A DNA stretch of 64,000 nt from Brachynemurus nebulosus (lineage: Eukaryota > Arthropoda > Insecta > Neuroptera > Myrmeleontidae), in contig JAPWDM010000015.1 in NCBI GenBank assembly GCA_035578155.1, positions 2,958,501 to 3,022,500 of the forward strand, read 5' to 3'. Position numbers and translations under genes: made by a program. Positions 41,640 to 53,023 of this stretch are shown piece by piece; within the stretch, counting starts at the first letter, position 1, and each line of letters starts with the position of its first letter. Below the pieces are notes generated by a model. That model was given only the letters and a program-made list of their open reading frames with translations. It was not told where the DNA came from and ran no database searches.

Positions 41640-42056
41640 CTTTTTATTTTTGTTTCGTGCCTGTAACTATTACAATGTTGCAAATAAACCCCCCAGAGAG
41701 AAGACTATGTTTTATCCAGATTTTATACATAAGCCAATTTTTATATGTGATCTAATTATAATAAACAAATTCTGTACAGATGAAATTTTTGTGGCTTTGA
41801 TGTTAACCAAATGTGCACATGTGTATTATTTAATTTTTTCTATATTTTAAATATATCAGTTAATACAATGTTGCAAACGTATCATCTACTTAATATAATT
41901 ATTTATACCAAAAATTAGACCTCCTGGAAATGATTTTTGTATATAAAAGGCAGAAGCGATTTTTAGATAATTATTCTGATTTTTAAATTACTGTTGAAAG
42001 TAAAAGTAAAATTTAATTGTTTAATTATTGTGTGTGTGTGTGTTGTATTGTAAGTT
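41640..42056 (+). promoter_or_regulatory. Upstream region of the second E1A-like gene, TATA at 41942
   Basis: TATAAAAGG at 41942-41950, about 107 bases before the ATG. Two acaatgttgcaaa motifs (about 41672 and 41866) recall the gcaacattgt block of the array at 33.6-34.7 kb, but the tandem array itself is missing here. A (tg)n run lies just before the ATG. Confidence 0.6.
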
Positions 42057-42476
42057 ATGGAGAATAATCAATATTACTGTATATCTAAACAGGGTATTTG
42101 TAAAGAAATTACAATACCCGATATGATTAATATTGTCGCCGATTATATAAAGTTTAAAATTGAAAAAGAAGAAGAAGATGCGGCCATAGTAATAGAAGAC
42201 GAAGACAAAGACGAATACCAACCATTGGACCTGAGTATGCCAAAAAAAAATTACCACCATGAAAATTTAATGGAGAAAGAAATGGAAGAAATTATCAAAG
42301 ATTTAGTTAACTTCGAGGAAGAACAGCCGCAGCAGTATCAGCAGCAGGAGCAACCGTAGCAGCAACAACAACAACAACGACAGGGGAACTTAAATGTACA
42401 AATATTAGAAGAAATTATATTTACTAAGGAAAACCCTTTAATAGACAATAATGATTTTTTAAATTTTTTTAATTAG
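42057..42476 (+). pseudogene. E1A-like early protein, paralog with stop in Gln run
   Basis: 139 codons if read through a single TAG at about 42357-42359. N-terminus MENNQYYCISKQGICKEIT matches the 34810 protein. Next comes an acidic stretch, then QPLDLSMPKKN, a perfect PxDLS CtBP-binding motif with the downstream basic pair seen in E1A. Then EKEMEEIIKDLV, a Gln-rich run containing the stop, and the tail VQILEEIIF ... FLNFFN. The truncated 100-residue product would keep the PLDLS motif but lose the acidic-aromatic tail. Confidence 0.7.
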
Positions 42477-42587
42477 TGATTAGAATTTTTAATATATAAG
42501 TTGTGTGTGTGTGTGTGTGTGTGTGAGTATGTGTATGTGTAAACTGTAAAAAAAAAATGAATAAATAAAATAAGTTTTTAAAAAATT

Positions 42588-45500
42588 TTATTGTTTTATT
42601 AATTTACAATGTCCCCATGGAAGTGTACGTGTAGAATTCGGAACAATGTATCGTTTCTCGTCAAATGGTGATAAACCGATTTTTTGTTGTTTAATGGTAA
42701 AAATTTCATGTTTTTGAGAACGAATACATTGTTGAATTCTATACGTATTACAGTCCATTATTAAACATTTAAGATAATCATCAAAGGTGAGTTTTTTAAT
42801 TGTCGATATTTTTAATCCTTTTGATTTTTTCGTTTCTCCTTTATCCTGTACTCGCAAGCTATACATTTTACTCCGTAATCCAACAAGTTCCAGAAGCACT
42901 TTCCCCGCACATTCATCAGACATAAGGCTCTTTTGTTTACGATTTTGTAAGAGCATATTGTATACGTTCGTTTCCGGATAATCAGATGTATCAAACTTGT
43001 GAATATCGCGTTTCATTACCTGATACACGTCTTGATCGGTACGTATATCATAGATCAAACTATCGGTGTCGGTGTATAAAAGTGAGACATTCTTATAACC
43101 ATATGTAGGATACATATAGTTATAATGAAAATCATAAACAAATGTCTTTGAAATGTCCAAAATACAAAAACCGACGTAAACTGGTTTATTGAAAAATATT
43201 TGTGTTTTATTCATTTCAATTATTGTCACATCTTTATCCAAAACAACCATACTGTGAAAATTCGGTTGCGCCACAAAATGTTTAATACCATTTTTTCCAT
43301 CCCAGTGTTTTCGTAAAAATACCATTCGATGTTTTCGTAAATTCTCCATTGTTTTACCAAAAATTGCGTTTATTATTAACTTGTATAAATTTTTTTCAAA
43401 TTCATTAACCGCTTGTTTGCGTATTAAAATCAATATATGCACGCAACCATGGTGATTGATCGAATTTGAGAGTACGATGCACACGTGTAATTTTTACACC
43501 GAGTTGTAGATAGAATTTTAAATTACGGTAATGCACCACGTAACGTTCCTTATTGTGTAAAGTTGTAAGTAATCGTTTTTGTTTGCAATTCGATGGAACT
43601 CTGCTCTCTGGACATGGTGGAAAATCGCTAAAATAATCGTGCAAATACTCTGGTATTTCTAAATCAACTTCTAAAATGTACCCGACCGGTGAGTCGTCGG
43701 CAACTTGACGTACATCAATTTCCTCTTCCACCAATGAAAAGTTACCAATGGGAAGGTATTGTGACATAGCGTGTCCATATAAATTTACCACATCGTAATA
43801 CATTAAATAGTGCGTTTCATCGTTTGGATTATATCCCGTTTTCATATATTTATTATTGGCGCGCGCGTAACGATTCGAACATTGGCTAACGCCTCCCCGA
43901 ATTCCCCTCTCAATAAATAATAACTGATCAATGTCCGTGAATAATTCCAGTTGTTGATCCGTATATTTTAACATGGCATCCCACGTATATCCGGCTAGCG
44001 TATAATAGTGAACAGGATCCAATCCATAACTTTTTAAACAGGTATTACGAAAATTTTCAAAAATATCCGCCAATAAGAACACATCAGTTTTCATATACAG
44101 ATCAGAATATTGTCCAAGCGTGTGTAAATTAAATGATCGCCACACGTTTTGTGCATGCGCATAATCTGCATCAGAAATATCTTCATCATTAAGCATGCTG
44201 TAAAACGCGGTTTTTGGCGGCAATTGTGTTTCTCTAAGTCGATCCCAACTTGTCATGTAATCATACGGAAACACTCCTTTACGCGTCAACAAATGAAACT
44301 GCTCCTCGTTTCCACACTCACGACGCAATATACACTTTTTATCATTGTCTAAGTATGAAGCTAATTTGTCCAATGAGCTGGCCATAAAGCGAAAGGAATC
44401 AATAAAACGCAATTGAATACTACCAACATGTTTAGTGAAACTAATGTACCTCTCTATTTATTGGTACAACATCCACCTTTCCATCGAATTCGCTAACCAA
44501 TGGCACCATTAAAAAATGCGAGTCGTAACCGCTAAGATTGTGCATTATTATTGGTATTACATGTGATTTTTTATAATTCAAATTACAATGATTATGAGCC
44601 GCTCCACGAAATTTACCAGTAAAATGACAATGGTCACGAACTTTTCGATCGTCTGGTTTAAAATCCTCATGACAAATGTGACAAATTTCTGCATTAATAA
44701 AATCCATCTCTTCCTCCGGTGTTAAATCCATTTCTTCTTTAAGTCCTAATTTCTCTTCAGCAAATCGAGCCTGTCGTTTTAATTGATACACAAACCACTT
44801 AACACAATCTTCGCCACGATATTCTCGGTAAAAAGATTGATTTGCATCATGCGAACAATGAAAATAATATCCAACACTATATGGTACATGTTTTTGTGTG
44901 CGTTTTGTATACGAATGTTCGTAATCACTGTCATCATCAGCATCATCGTTATCATTATCAGAAATTGGAACTAACAAGGACTCAAAGTCCGCGTATATAA
45001 CATACGGTACTCTCTCTTTCGCCATCCAATTTTTAAATTTAACAAAATTTCCCCCTTTTTCAGGCATACAAATTTTCACCGCATTACGTTCACCACAATC
45101 CATTAGATGCTGCTTTAATTTTGTGTCAGTTCGAAAGTAATTGAGACATCGATCGCAAATATGTACTTTATGATCACGACTACTTATACTGGCACTGGTT
45201 AATCTCGATAAATTCTTTATCCAACAGTAATGTAGTACACCACTGTTGTTGTTGTTTTTAACGCACAATAGATGTATTTTTTTACCATCATTATTTTTAC
45301 TGATGTATACGGGAAAAAATTCTATTTCTTTTTTACCGATTTCATTGTAGCTGTATACGTTTATCGATAAATCCGTATTCATACGTTCAAATTTATGCAA
45401 CTGACTTAATGGTAATGGAAATTCCAATCCATCATATTTCAATCGAGTATTATAATATGGATACATTCCAGTTCGATTGGAATGTTTATCAGCTGGATAG

Positions 45501-46303
45501 AGTGCTGCCATAATTGACCACAAAAAGCAATGCTGATCATTATTTCTGATGTTGACACAAGCTTTTTTATTTTTAATTACTGTAGGTAATTCACAGTAAG
45601 TTCCTGCTGTTAGCGAACAATACTTATTCATATTGATACGCAAATTTATCACCATGTCCAGTGCCCAACCCAAATCTCTTTCCTGGAAATCTTGCAATTT
45701 TCTCAATAAATTTTCCTTTACAAACTCATTATACCATTCTTTTATATTTGTCGTCATAAATAATTCTTTTGCCGGTGTAATAAATGTTTTTACATCCTCT
45801 TCACCGGTTTTTGGTTTAATAAAATTCCCCGAAAATACAACATAAATTTTCAATGGATTTTTCATCAATTCTTTACGTACATGTCGACGAAATATCGGGA
45901 AAGCTCGATCAAAAAACACAATTGGATCCTTATAGTCAACGTTAGTAATAACACCCGTTTTTACTCTTCCTTCATGGTGTACATCCATTTGATCCCAATA
46001 TAAGTGACGACGTTTTTGCCGGGTATTTAACCCACCACCTTGTTTAACGATGCTACGTTTTAATTGATGCAATTTTTTCTGATACGATTTAGACAGTGCA
46101 ATGTTCGCCTCCAAACGTAAATGATTCTCTAATTTTTCATCAAACATACGTTTAAACAAACGAATATTATTTTTATTATGCTTTAACCATTTTTCCACGT
46201 CTTCTATATTTTTAATTCGTTTTAAGGCTTCTTCAACAATTTTCACCATATCTGAACTGCATGGTGTATTATTAATTTTTCTAAACTTTTCCGCAAATGC
46301 CAT
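42588..46303 (-). pseudogene. polB: Maverick DNA polymerase B, copy C
   Basis: Full-length but broken. Starts MAFAEKFRKINN and is almost identical to copy A over the shared 2.7 kb. Polymerase motifs YYDVVNLYGHAMS, KLIINAIFGKTMEN and YTDTDS are present. Two frameshifts: a two-base loss near 44452 (after VVPINRE) and an eight-base loss near 43420 (before KQAVNEFEKN). Both zinc regions and the exonuclease motif are intact. Its 5' end sits just inside the right terminal repeat, as expected for this element type. Confidence 0.92.
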
Positions 46304-46309
46304 TGTTAT

Positions 46310-46798
46310 CGTTGCACAATAAACACAAAGTTTTCAATAAAACTAACTCCCACCAGTATCTCATAACACTATGTATAATCCTCTAGTATACCCTATACGT
46401 ATTCATCACAAAAAACATACATTTTTTTCAAACATTTTTTATAACAACATCTGGCATCTAGTATACCCCATACGTACCCATCATAAAAAACATACAATTT
46501 TTTCAAACATTTTTTATAACAACATCTGGCATCCAGTATACCCCATACGTACCCACCACAAGTCAATGACCCCGCCGCCCGCTCCCCGCACCATCATCAA
46601 CAACATCTGCCAGCCAGTATACCCCATACGTACCCATCACAAGTCAACGACCCCACCGCCCGCTCCCCGCACCATCAACACCAACCGCCTCCCGCCTCCC
46701 CGCTCCTCCCGCGTCACTCGCTCTCCCCCCCTCGCACCCCGCCAAACATATTACCCCCTCGCCTACAAGTGGTCCAGAACCGGCCTGACTATTCTACT
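46310..46798 (-). repeat. Right terminal inverted repeat, complete outer end
   Basis: Inverted copy of 14112-14600, with the tandem units described there (one GC-rich unit fewer), plus 82 outer bases (46717-46798) that the left end lacks. The end ttctact read outward gives AGTAGAATAG. AATATA follows immediately. Confidence 0.92.
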
Positions 46799-47596
46799 AA
46801 TATAGACGAAATTGATGAAAATGATGAATGGAGATTTATATTAGAAGTTAGGATAGATATTAGTCCAAAATTACATAATTATCAAAATTGTTTTCCATTT
46901 TTGCCAGAACATAAAAAAATTAATAAAGTTAAGAAATTAGTAACAACATTTTATAGAAAAGTCCATTCTTCATTTAAGAAATTTAAAACAATGTCTTAAA
47001 TACGGTTTAACTTTAGTACAAATTCATAGGGTATTGCGTTTTAAGCAATCATTTTGGTTGAAATCGTATGTGGAAATCAATGCTGAATTGCGTGCCAAAT
47101 CAACAAACAACTTTGAAAAAGATTTTTTTAAATTTGTAGTAAATGGATGTTTTGGAAAATTTTTAGAAAATATGCGCAAAAGGCGCGAAATTAAATTAGT
47201 TTGTAGGTGGAGTGGTCGATACGGGTTACGAAAAATAATTACTAATCCTTTATGTAAAAATATAACACTAATTGAGGGTGCAGATTTAGCAATAGTTGAA
47301 ATGAAAAAAGAAAAAATTGTATATAATAAACCGATATATGTTGGTTTATGTATATTGGAAATAGCTAAAACTATTCTTTATGAGTTTTATTATGGGTTTT
47401 TAAAAAAAAATTTTTCGAATATCTATTTAGGGTATACTGACACTGATTCTGTCATTGTGGAAATAACTAAAGCAGAAAATGAATTAAACGTATATGAAAT
47501 AATGAAATTAAATTTAGATAAATTTGATTCATCAAATTATGGTGAATATAATAAGAAAAAACTTGGTGTGGTTAATGACAAGGCGGGTGGAAAATG
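46799..47596 (+). pseudogene. Old DNA polymerase B, 3' part
   Basis: Continuation of the gene broken at 14111. It resumes with NIDEIDENDEWRFILEVRI (equivalent to the YILKVDLEIP region of copy B), then PFLPEHKK, RFKQSFWLKSYVEINAE, motif B FVVNGCFGKFLENM and motif C YTDTDS. There is a frameshift near 47000. The frame ends at VNDKAGGK, cut by the inverted-repeat arm that begins near 47630, so the C-terminus is lost. Confidence 0.88.
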
Positions 47597-47629
47597 AGTA
47601 GTGGTTTTTTAAGAGAACGGGAACCACCT

Positions 47630-48185
47630 CCCCACCTCCTGATTTTTTGAGCGACCTCGGGAGGTGGTAATACTACCGAGGCGGTTCTAGAAGCCTCCGA
47701 TGGTGGGTAGAGCAAAATTTGGTCTCCAACCTAACGATATCTAGTGAAATTTTTTCTAACCTAACAGAACCCTATGGAACTTGATCTCACCTAACAGAAC
47801 CCAACAAAATTTGGTTTAACCTAGCAAAATTTTTTTTAACCTAAGATTTACACAGCCACCTTCCTGTAAATTCGCTACTAGATGGCTCTCATAGTCTGGA
47901 TAATAGCGATCCCTGTGTGTAAGTTTGAAAATTCCCCTAATAGATGGCGCAGTCACCTTTGATAGCATTGTTAGTCTGGATACTAGTGAACCCTATGCGT
48001 AAATTTGAAAAATTATCAATAGATGGTGCTGAAAATCCTTTTTGATAGTTAAACTAGCCATTAAAAGATGGCGTTGCTAATCTGAACTACCGCGAACTCT
48101 GTACCTAGATTCAAAATTCCACGGAAAGATGGCGTTGCTTTCATAAGTTTATCATATTTTTATCTGAAAACAGGTTTAAACTGTT
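47630..48185 (-). repeat. Inverted-repeat arm flanking the old Maverick (right)
   Basis: Inverted counterpart of 10171-10690: tttttgagcgacctcgggag, several cctaacagaaccc units, agatggcg-containing blocks, ending atctgaaaacaggtttaaac. The last block is repeated once more at about 48275. Confidence 0.7.
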
Positions 48186-48472
48186 AGCTGACGTCATTAA
48201 CAGGAATGCTGATATTAATAGCGAAGATTTCTGTCTAATATGCAAAAATGAATTTTATCATATGATTGTATATTTTTATCTGAAAACAGATTTTAACCTG
48301 CATGGCGACAAAAAGTGTGATAGCCGACGTCATCAGGCTATTTTTCTGCTATAAAAGACCGCAACAGATTTTCTTCAATCGCAATCTTGTTCGAAACTTT
48401 AGTGAAAAAACATTAAATCTTATTGTTGTGAATTTTCAATTGTTGTGTGTTAAGAGTTAATTGTTGCCAACA
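48186..48472 (+). promoter_or_regulatory. Promoter of the 48473 gene: CRE-like sites and TATA
   Basis: A perfect TGACGTCA is present near 48188, and gacgtcatcagg near 48327. TATAAAAGACC lies at 48350-48360, and aattgttgt runs precede the ATG. ACGTCATCAGG plus TATAAAAG also precedes the gene at 24674. Confidence 0.6.
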
Positions 48473-48787
48473 ATGGAATCCATTACTGCTGATGCTTCAT
48501 CTGGAAACAGAGACTTAATTCAAAAAATGGCTGGAAATTTTGTGGATGAATTGAATCATCTTGGCGCTGTTAAACGATGGATTAAACTTTCTGATATGGA
48601 GATTGGAAAAGTATATAAAATAATGGGAGCAAGTCAGTTGCCGTCAAAATTCGATTCATCAAAAATGAAGACAATATTGGAATTAGAAATTGGATACATA
48701 TCATTGCCGGCGAGATTTGACAATTTGAACGAGCAGATGCTGGCATGGTTGCAAAGTGTAATTCAGACAAATATTAACACTTTTTAA
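48473..48787 (+). CDS. Small putative OB-fold-like protein, 3' end replaced
   Basis: About 88 residues are nearly identical to the 6041 protein (WIKLSDMEIGKVYKIMGASQ, SLPARFDNLNEQMLAWLQS). After LQS the sequence switches to a dispersed repeat (gtaattcagacaaat) also present at 4250, which adds 13 unrelated residues and a stop. The last conserved strand is lost. Alternatively gtaattcag could be read as a splice donor, but no matching acceptor and exon were found nearby. Confidence 0.6.
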   Translation: MESITADASSGNRDLIQKMAGNFVDELNHLGAVKRWIKLSDMEIGKVYKIMGASQLPSKFDSSKMKTILELEIGYISLPARFDNLNEQMLAWLQSVIQTNINTF

Positions 48788-49081
48788 ATCAAAAAGAATG
48801 TTTTTAACATATAAAGTATATTAAAGTTTTAAAAGAATAAAGTATATTAGATACTAGATAGTTTTAAGGTATCACAAAAAAGTTAGTTAATTTTCCAATA
48901 AATCGTTATTAGCCAATAGTAGAACTGATTTTTACTAAATTTCACATAGAATTTGTCTTGTTTACGTTAAATATTTATAATTTGCTTTTTAAAATATGAC
49001 TAAATAATTTAAATTTTATTTATGGCTTTTTTCTGATACATCCTGTACATTTTTAAAAAATTATAAAAAATTACTTCTAAT

Positions 49082-49485
49082 CAGGACTGCCAGATTGTAT
49101 AATTGAATACAAAATCTGTATAATTTGGTTGCCTTGTGTGTCCTCTTTGTATAAGGAATTTTCTTGTATAATTGGATACAAACACCGAAAATTTAGACTG
49201 AATACGCTGAACATAGCAGTTGCAATTCTTTATTAATGTGATATCACGTTCAACCCAATGAAACTACATATACCCTTACGTGTATATGAATTTACTTTCT
49301 TTCTGACAAAATTACAAAAAAAATGATTAAAATTTAATAATTACGGTTTAGTTGGAAAAAAATCGGTTCATTTTTTTTCTTGTCTTTTTTTTGTAACGAA
49401 AAGTTGTTTTGTATAATGGGAGTCAATTATGTATATTTTTCAGAGACCTGATTGTACAAACTAAAAATTTTTACTGGCAGCCCTG
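49082..49485. mobile_element. hAT-type MITE, 404 bp
   Basis: TIRs caggactgccag and ctggcagccctg (11 of 12 match when inverted), flanked by an exact 8-bp duplication cttctaat (49074-49081 and 49486-49493), as hAT elements make. Internal sequence has inverted gattgtataattg-like blocks. The paralogous region near 4525 carries a single cttctaat and no insertion. Confidence 0.93.
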
Positions 49486-49883
49486 CTTCTAATATCACTT
49501 TAAAAAGAAAAATTATACTTTAAAAGTTACTAATATGAAATTTACGTCTTCATAAAATAAATCTCGCTGTAAGTACCTTTGCAAATAATACAAAAATTCT
49601 AGTCTTATCAAAAAATTGGTTAACTTGGGTGTTCCCTTACATTTGTTTACTGTGATTATATCTGTCTCTATCTCTAACATCCCCCACCAATACATTATTT
49701 ACTCCAATTTATACTATAAATAGTTTTCGCCTAAAAGAACAATTTTTAGTTATATTTTTCACCTGAGGATGGTGTAAAAGCCGAAAGTCGACTCGTGTTT
49801 TTTTCTATGTTTTTGCTGTGAAAAGTGACAAAGCAACGATCCCATGTATTAATAATTTATGTGTCCTGAGGTCCTGACCCATA

Positions 49884-51115
49884 AATTGGCTATGCGTAGA
49901 GTTTTGTACAGTATGTGTTGTAACGGATTACGTGGGCAAAGTTTTGTACAACCGGATCAACCATTATCGCCACAGTGTGCATTAGTGCCTTCAGCCTTGA
50001 GAGTTCATAATTAGGCAATTGACGCATAACATATGTGAATATCTTTTTTCGTTAACAAGCCTAAGGAACATTTTTAAATTACTTATTGCTACCAGCAATA
50101 CGTAATTTGTATTAATTAAAGGTGTATTTAAAAACAAATACATATATCGAATATGAAAACACTTTGGGGAAAAATTACGGTATCCGCTTCTCCCCATCCA
50201 CGACCGTTAAATTAGCGGGCAGCTTTAATGTCGCAACAAATTAGACAACCGTTGAATAATGAAATTCAATTGATGGAATTTGACGCCAGCAATGACAGCA
50301 GCCATTAATGCGGTTAATAAGAATTTAAAATTTTTAGAAGGAACACCACTTGTATTACAAATACAGTGAATTCCAAAAATCACGTGAATTTAACGTGCAC
50401 CCATTTGTAATTACTCTCGTACACGAGAATAAAGAGAATATTTTAAGACCTTAATAATCAAACAAATAGTGAAAGTAGACATATCGAGAAAAAAAGTCTT
50501 AAAAATCCCCAAATCGAAGAGGCATTGTTTTTGCGGTTTAAGCAGAAACGATCTTTAGATGAGCCAATATTAGGTGGTATTTTAAAAGGTTTTAATGCTT
50601 GCCAGTGAAATAGGGAACTCATCTTTTACGGCTAGCAGTGAGTTGCTGCAAAAATTTAAAAAAACGGTTGTAACGTAATTATCATATATTTTGTTATAAA
50701 TTAATTTTTATAATTATCACGATTTAATTTATAATGTGCTAATTTCAATACATCTAGAGCCAGCTATCCGTATTGGTGGTTAATTCATAATGTATACCCA
50801 ACCATCTTCATATTGTTTAGTCAGTTTTATCTATGATTTAGTATGACAGTGGTTTTCAAACCCTTTTGAAATTTTAAAATTGAAATTAATTACGTATTTT
50901 GTTATTATCTGTCTTTTATAATTGGCTATGCGTATAGTCAGTATATGTGTCGTTGTACAGTATGTGCGAATTAATGCCTTCAGCCTTGAGAGTTCATAGT
51001 TTAGACAATAGACGCAACATGTGAATAATTTTTTTCGTTAACAAGCCTAAGGAACATTTTTAAATTACGTTTTGTTACCAGCAATACGTAATTTGTATTA
51101 ATAGGGTATTTGACT
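49884..51115. repeat. About 200-bp direct repeat, 1.05 kb apart
   Basis: The block from tggctatgcgta through gtgccttcagccttgagagt and cgttaacaagcctaaggaac to gcaatacgtaatttgtatta occurs at about 49889-50118 and 50928-51110. It is not bounded by TG...CA, and no gag/pol sequence lies between the copies, so I do not call LTRs. The spacer has no open frame of note. Confidence 0.8.
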
Positions 51116-51690
51116 GATGTAGTTATTGGTAATGAAATATTGTGAACAGTGTTGTGCTTATCTAGATAACGTTATCTGAAATTTTATCTAGATAACGTTT
51201 TCGTTATCTATTATCTTTTATCTAGATATTTTTAAAAGAAGTTACCCTCAATTTTTTAAACAGTTTTTTGTTGATATTTGAAAAGTATAAAAATATTTAA
51301 AAATTTTAAAAAAATTCAAAATTGAAATCGGTACAGGTCGGTAAAGTGGGGACTCAAAAAAAGGTGTCTCCTAATTGATGTGATTTCAACCCTCCTAGTG
51401 ATCTAAAACATAAAATTTTAGTTAATTCTTAATAAACAAAAATGTAGAATTAGTTGGACGTAGCCGATTTGAAAAAAATAATTTCTTCAGAAAATGGCGG
51501 CTATTTAAAAAAAATTTCGCCTCCTTTTCAAGCTTTGAAAATTTTTTAAAAATAGTAAAGAAAAGAAATTCCAAAAACCCCTACATCGGACCAATTTTGA
51601 TAGTATTAAGAAGGTCTGTACCAAATTTCAAGTAAATTGGTGCATTAGAATTTGAGATATTATGTCAGTCATATCAAAAAAAGCAGTTTC
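51116..51690. other. No gene seen
   Basis: AT-rich, with short runs such as gttatctagataacgttatc near 51160-51230 (small palindromes). No supported gene. Confidence 0.5.
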
Positions 51691-51695
51691 GAGTA

Positions 51696-52556
51696 AGGTA
51701 ACGGGCCTAGTTTCTGACCTTTTAAGAGTGACGGCTGAGGTTAAACGACAGTAATAAATATAAGTTTAAACTTAAGAGACAATTAATAATTTTATCAACT
51801 AGTTTATGGCTTTCAAAATAAAGTCATACAAGTAAAATAATTATTTGAATTGAATTAATAATTTAAATTAATGTTTTAAAAATTCGCAAAAAGGACCCAG
51901 TTTCTGACTCTCAAAATTTCTCATGTGACAGTTTCTGACCCTGACAGTGGCCTAGTTTCTGATTCTTAAATTTAAAAATACAGTTTTTTAAAATTTAATT
52001 TATAAATAATTTTTTATTGATAAAAATGAATGTTTAATGTTATATACGTTATGAAAAATAACAAAAACTAATCGAAGATAACTATAAATAACAAAATAAC
52101 TAACAAAAACTGGTTAGAATTTAATTGGGCCATACCACTTTAGAAGTGAGCCTAGTAATTGACCCTCATATTTCAATAATAAAAATCATTCTAAGGTATT
52201 TTATAAATATTTTAAAATAAATTTTAAACAAATATTAACCTGCTCATATATTTTTAATTAAGTTTTCATACTTACATGATGAATATTCCACAAATCAAAA
52301 TGAGTACTTTGTAACATAAACTGTTAAGAAACTACCAAAAAAATAGTTTTTACACACATTTTAAACTTAAATTTTTTTTTTTATTTAGTTAATATATTCT
52401 AAACTTTTTAAATTGCTGTTCATTAGACACAGAATAGATTACTTTAAATTAAGAATTTATTTTTTTTCTTATTTAAAATATAGTTTTTTTATTAATTTAT
52501 AACAAAGTTGAAAAGTTCAGAAACTGGGCCAGGGTCAATTACCGGGTCTTTTACCT
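51696..52556. mobile_element. MITE, TA-flanked, 861 bp
   Basis: Imperfect TIRs aggtaacgggcctagtttct at the left and the complement of agggtcaattaccgggtctt-ttacct at the right, flanked by TA at 51694 and 52557. The interior repeats gttctgacc-type sequence (cctagtttctgac, cagtttctgaccctgac). No transposase. Superfamily probably Tc1/mariner/pogo-like by the TA duplication. Confidence 0.65.
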
Positions 52557-53023
52557 TAGTTTATATTAAAAATTTGAATTTAACACTGAAAGGATACACA
52601 GTGCACAGGGAAAAATAACCATAGCTCCGAAAATAATTCGAATTTCTGTAAATCATTTTAGAGGCTTATTCTTAAAGGTCTGAACTTTAAAAATGTGAAA
52701 AAAAAATCGATTTTTTCGAATTTCTAGACTAGAATACCCCCTTAAACAGATTTTAATGCATAACTCTGTATTGTTTAAAAATAACTAATTTGCAATTCAG
52801 TGCCTATATGAGAAATAATTTTGTTACATTTACTAATATAAGATCACGAATTCAAAATGAATAAATAATTTAATGAAATGCTTTTATTATTTAACATCCT
52901 GAATCCTATGCGTCTGTTGACAAATAACAACCTGTCCGTCGTCTCACAATTGCATCAGCTAACGGTCTAGAACGCATCGTGGCTTTTTTAATTGACCACG
53001 TTGCGCTGTGGTCTTTTTAAGTT

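Larger units (their letters stand above)
14112..46798. mobile_element. Composite Maverick/Polinton (adintovirus-like) insertion
   Basis: A 32.7-kb insertion inside the old PolB gene. The right end is cctgactattctact (complement AGTAGAATAGTCAGG, starting AG as Polintons do). AATATA follows at 46799-46804 and also precedes the left end at 14106-14111, a candidate 6-bp target duplication. The left end lacks the outermost 82 bases seen at the right. It contains the hallmark set of PolB, rve integrase, FtsK/HerA-like ATPase, adenain-like protease and double- and single-jelly-roll capsid proteins. A second terminus at 39773 and repeated gene modules show that it is not one simple element but several copies joined together. 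Confidence 0.85.

Noticed and set aside
48473..48790. gtaattcag after LQS as a true splice donor
   Set aside because: The sequence from that point is a dispersed repeat also found at 4250 without the gene, and no downstream exon matching the 6041 C-terminus was seen.
49884..51115. LTR retrotransposon with 200-bp LTRs
   Set aside because: No TG/CA ends, primer-binding site, polypurine tract or gag/pol sequence between the repeats.
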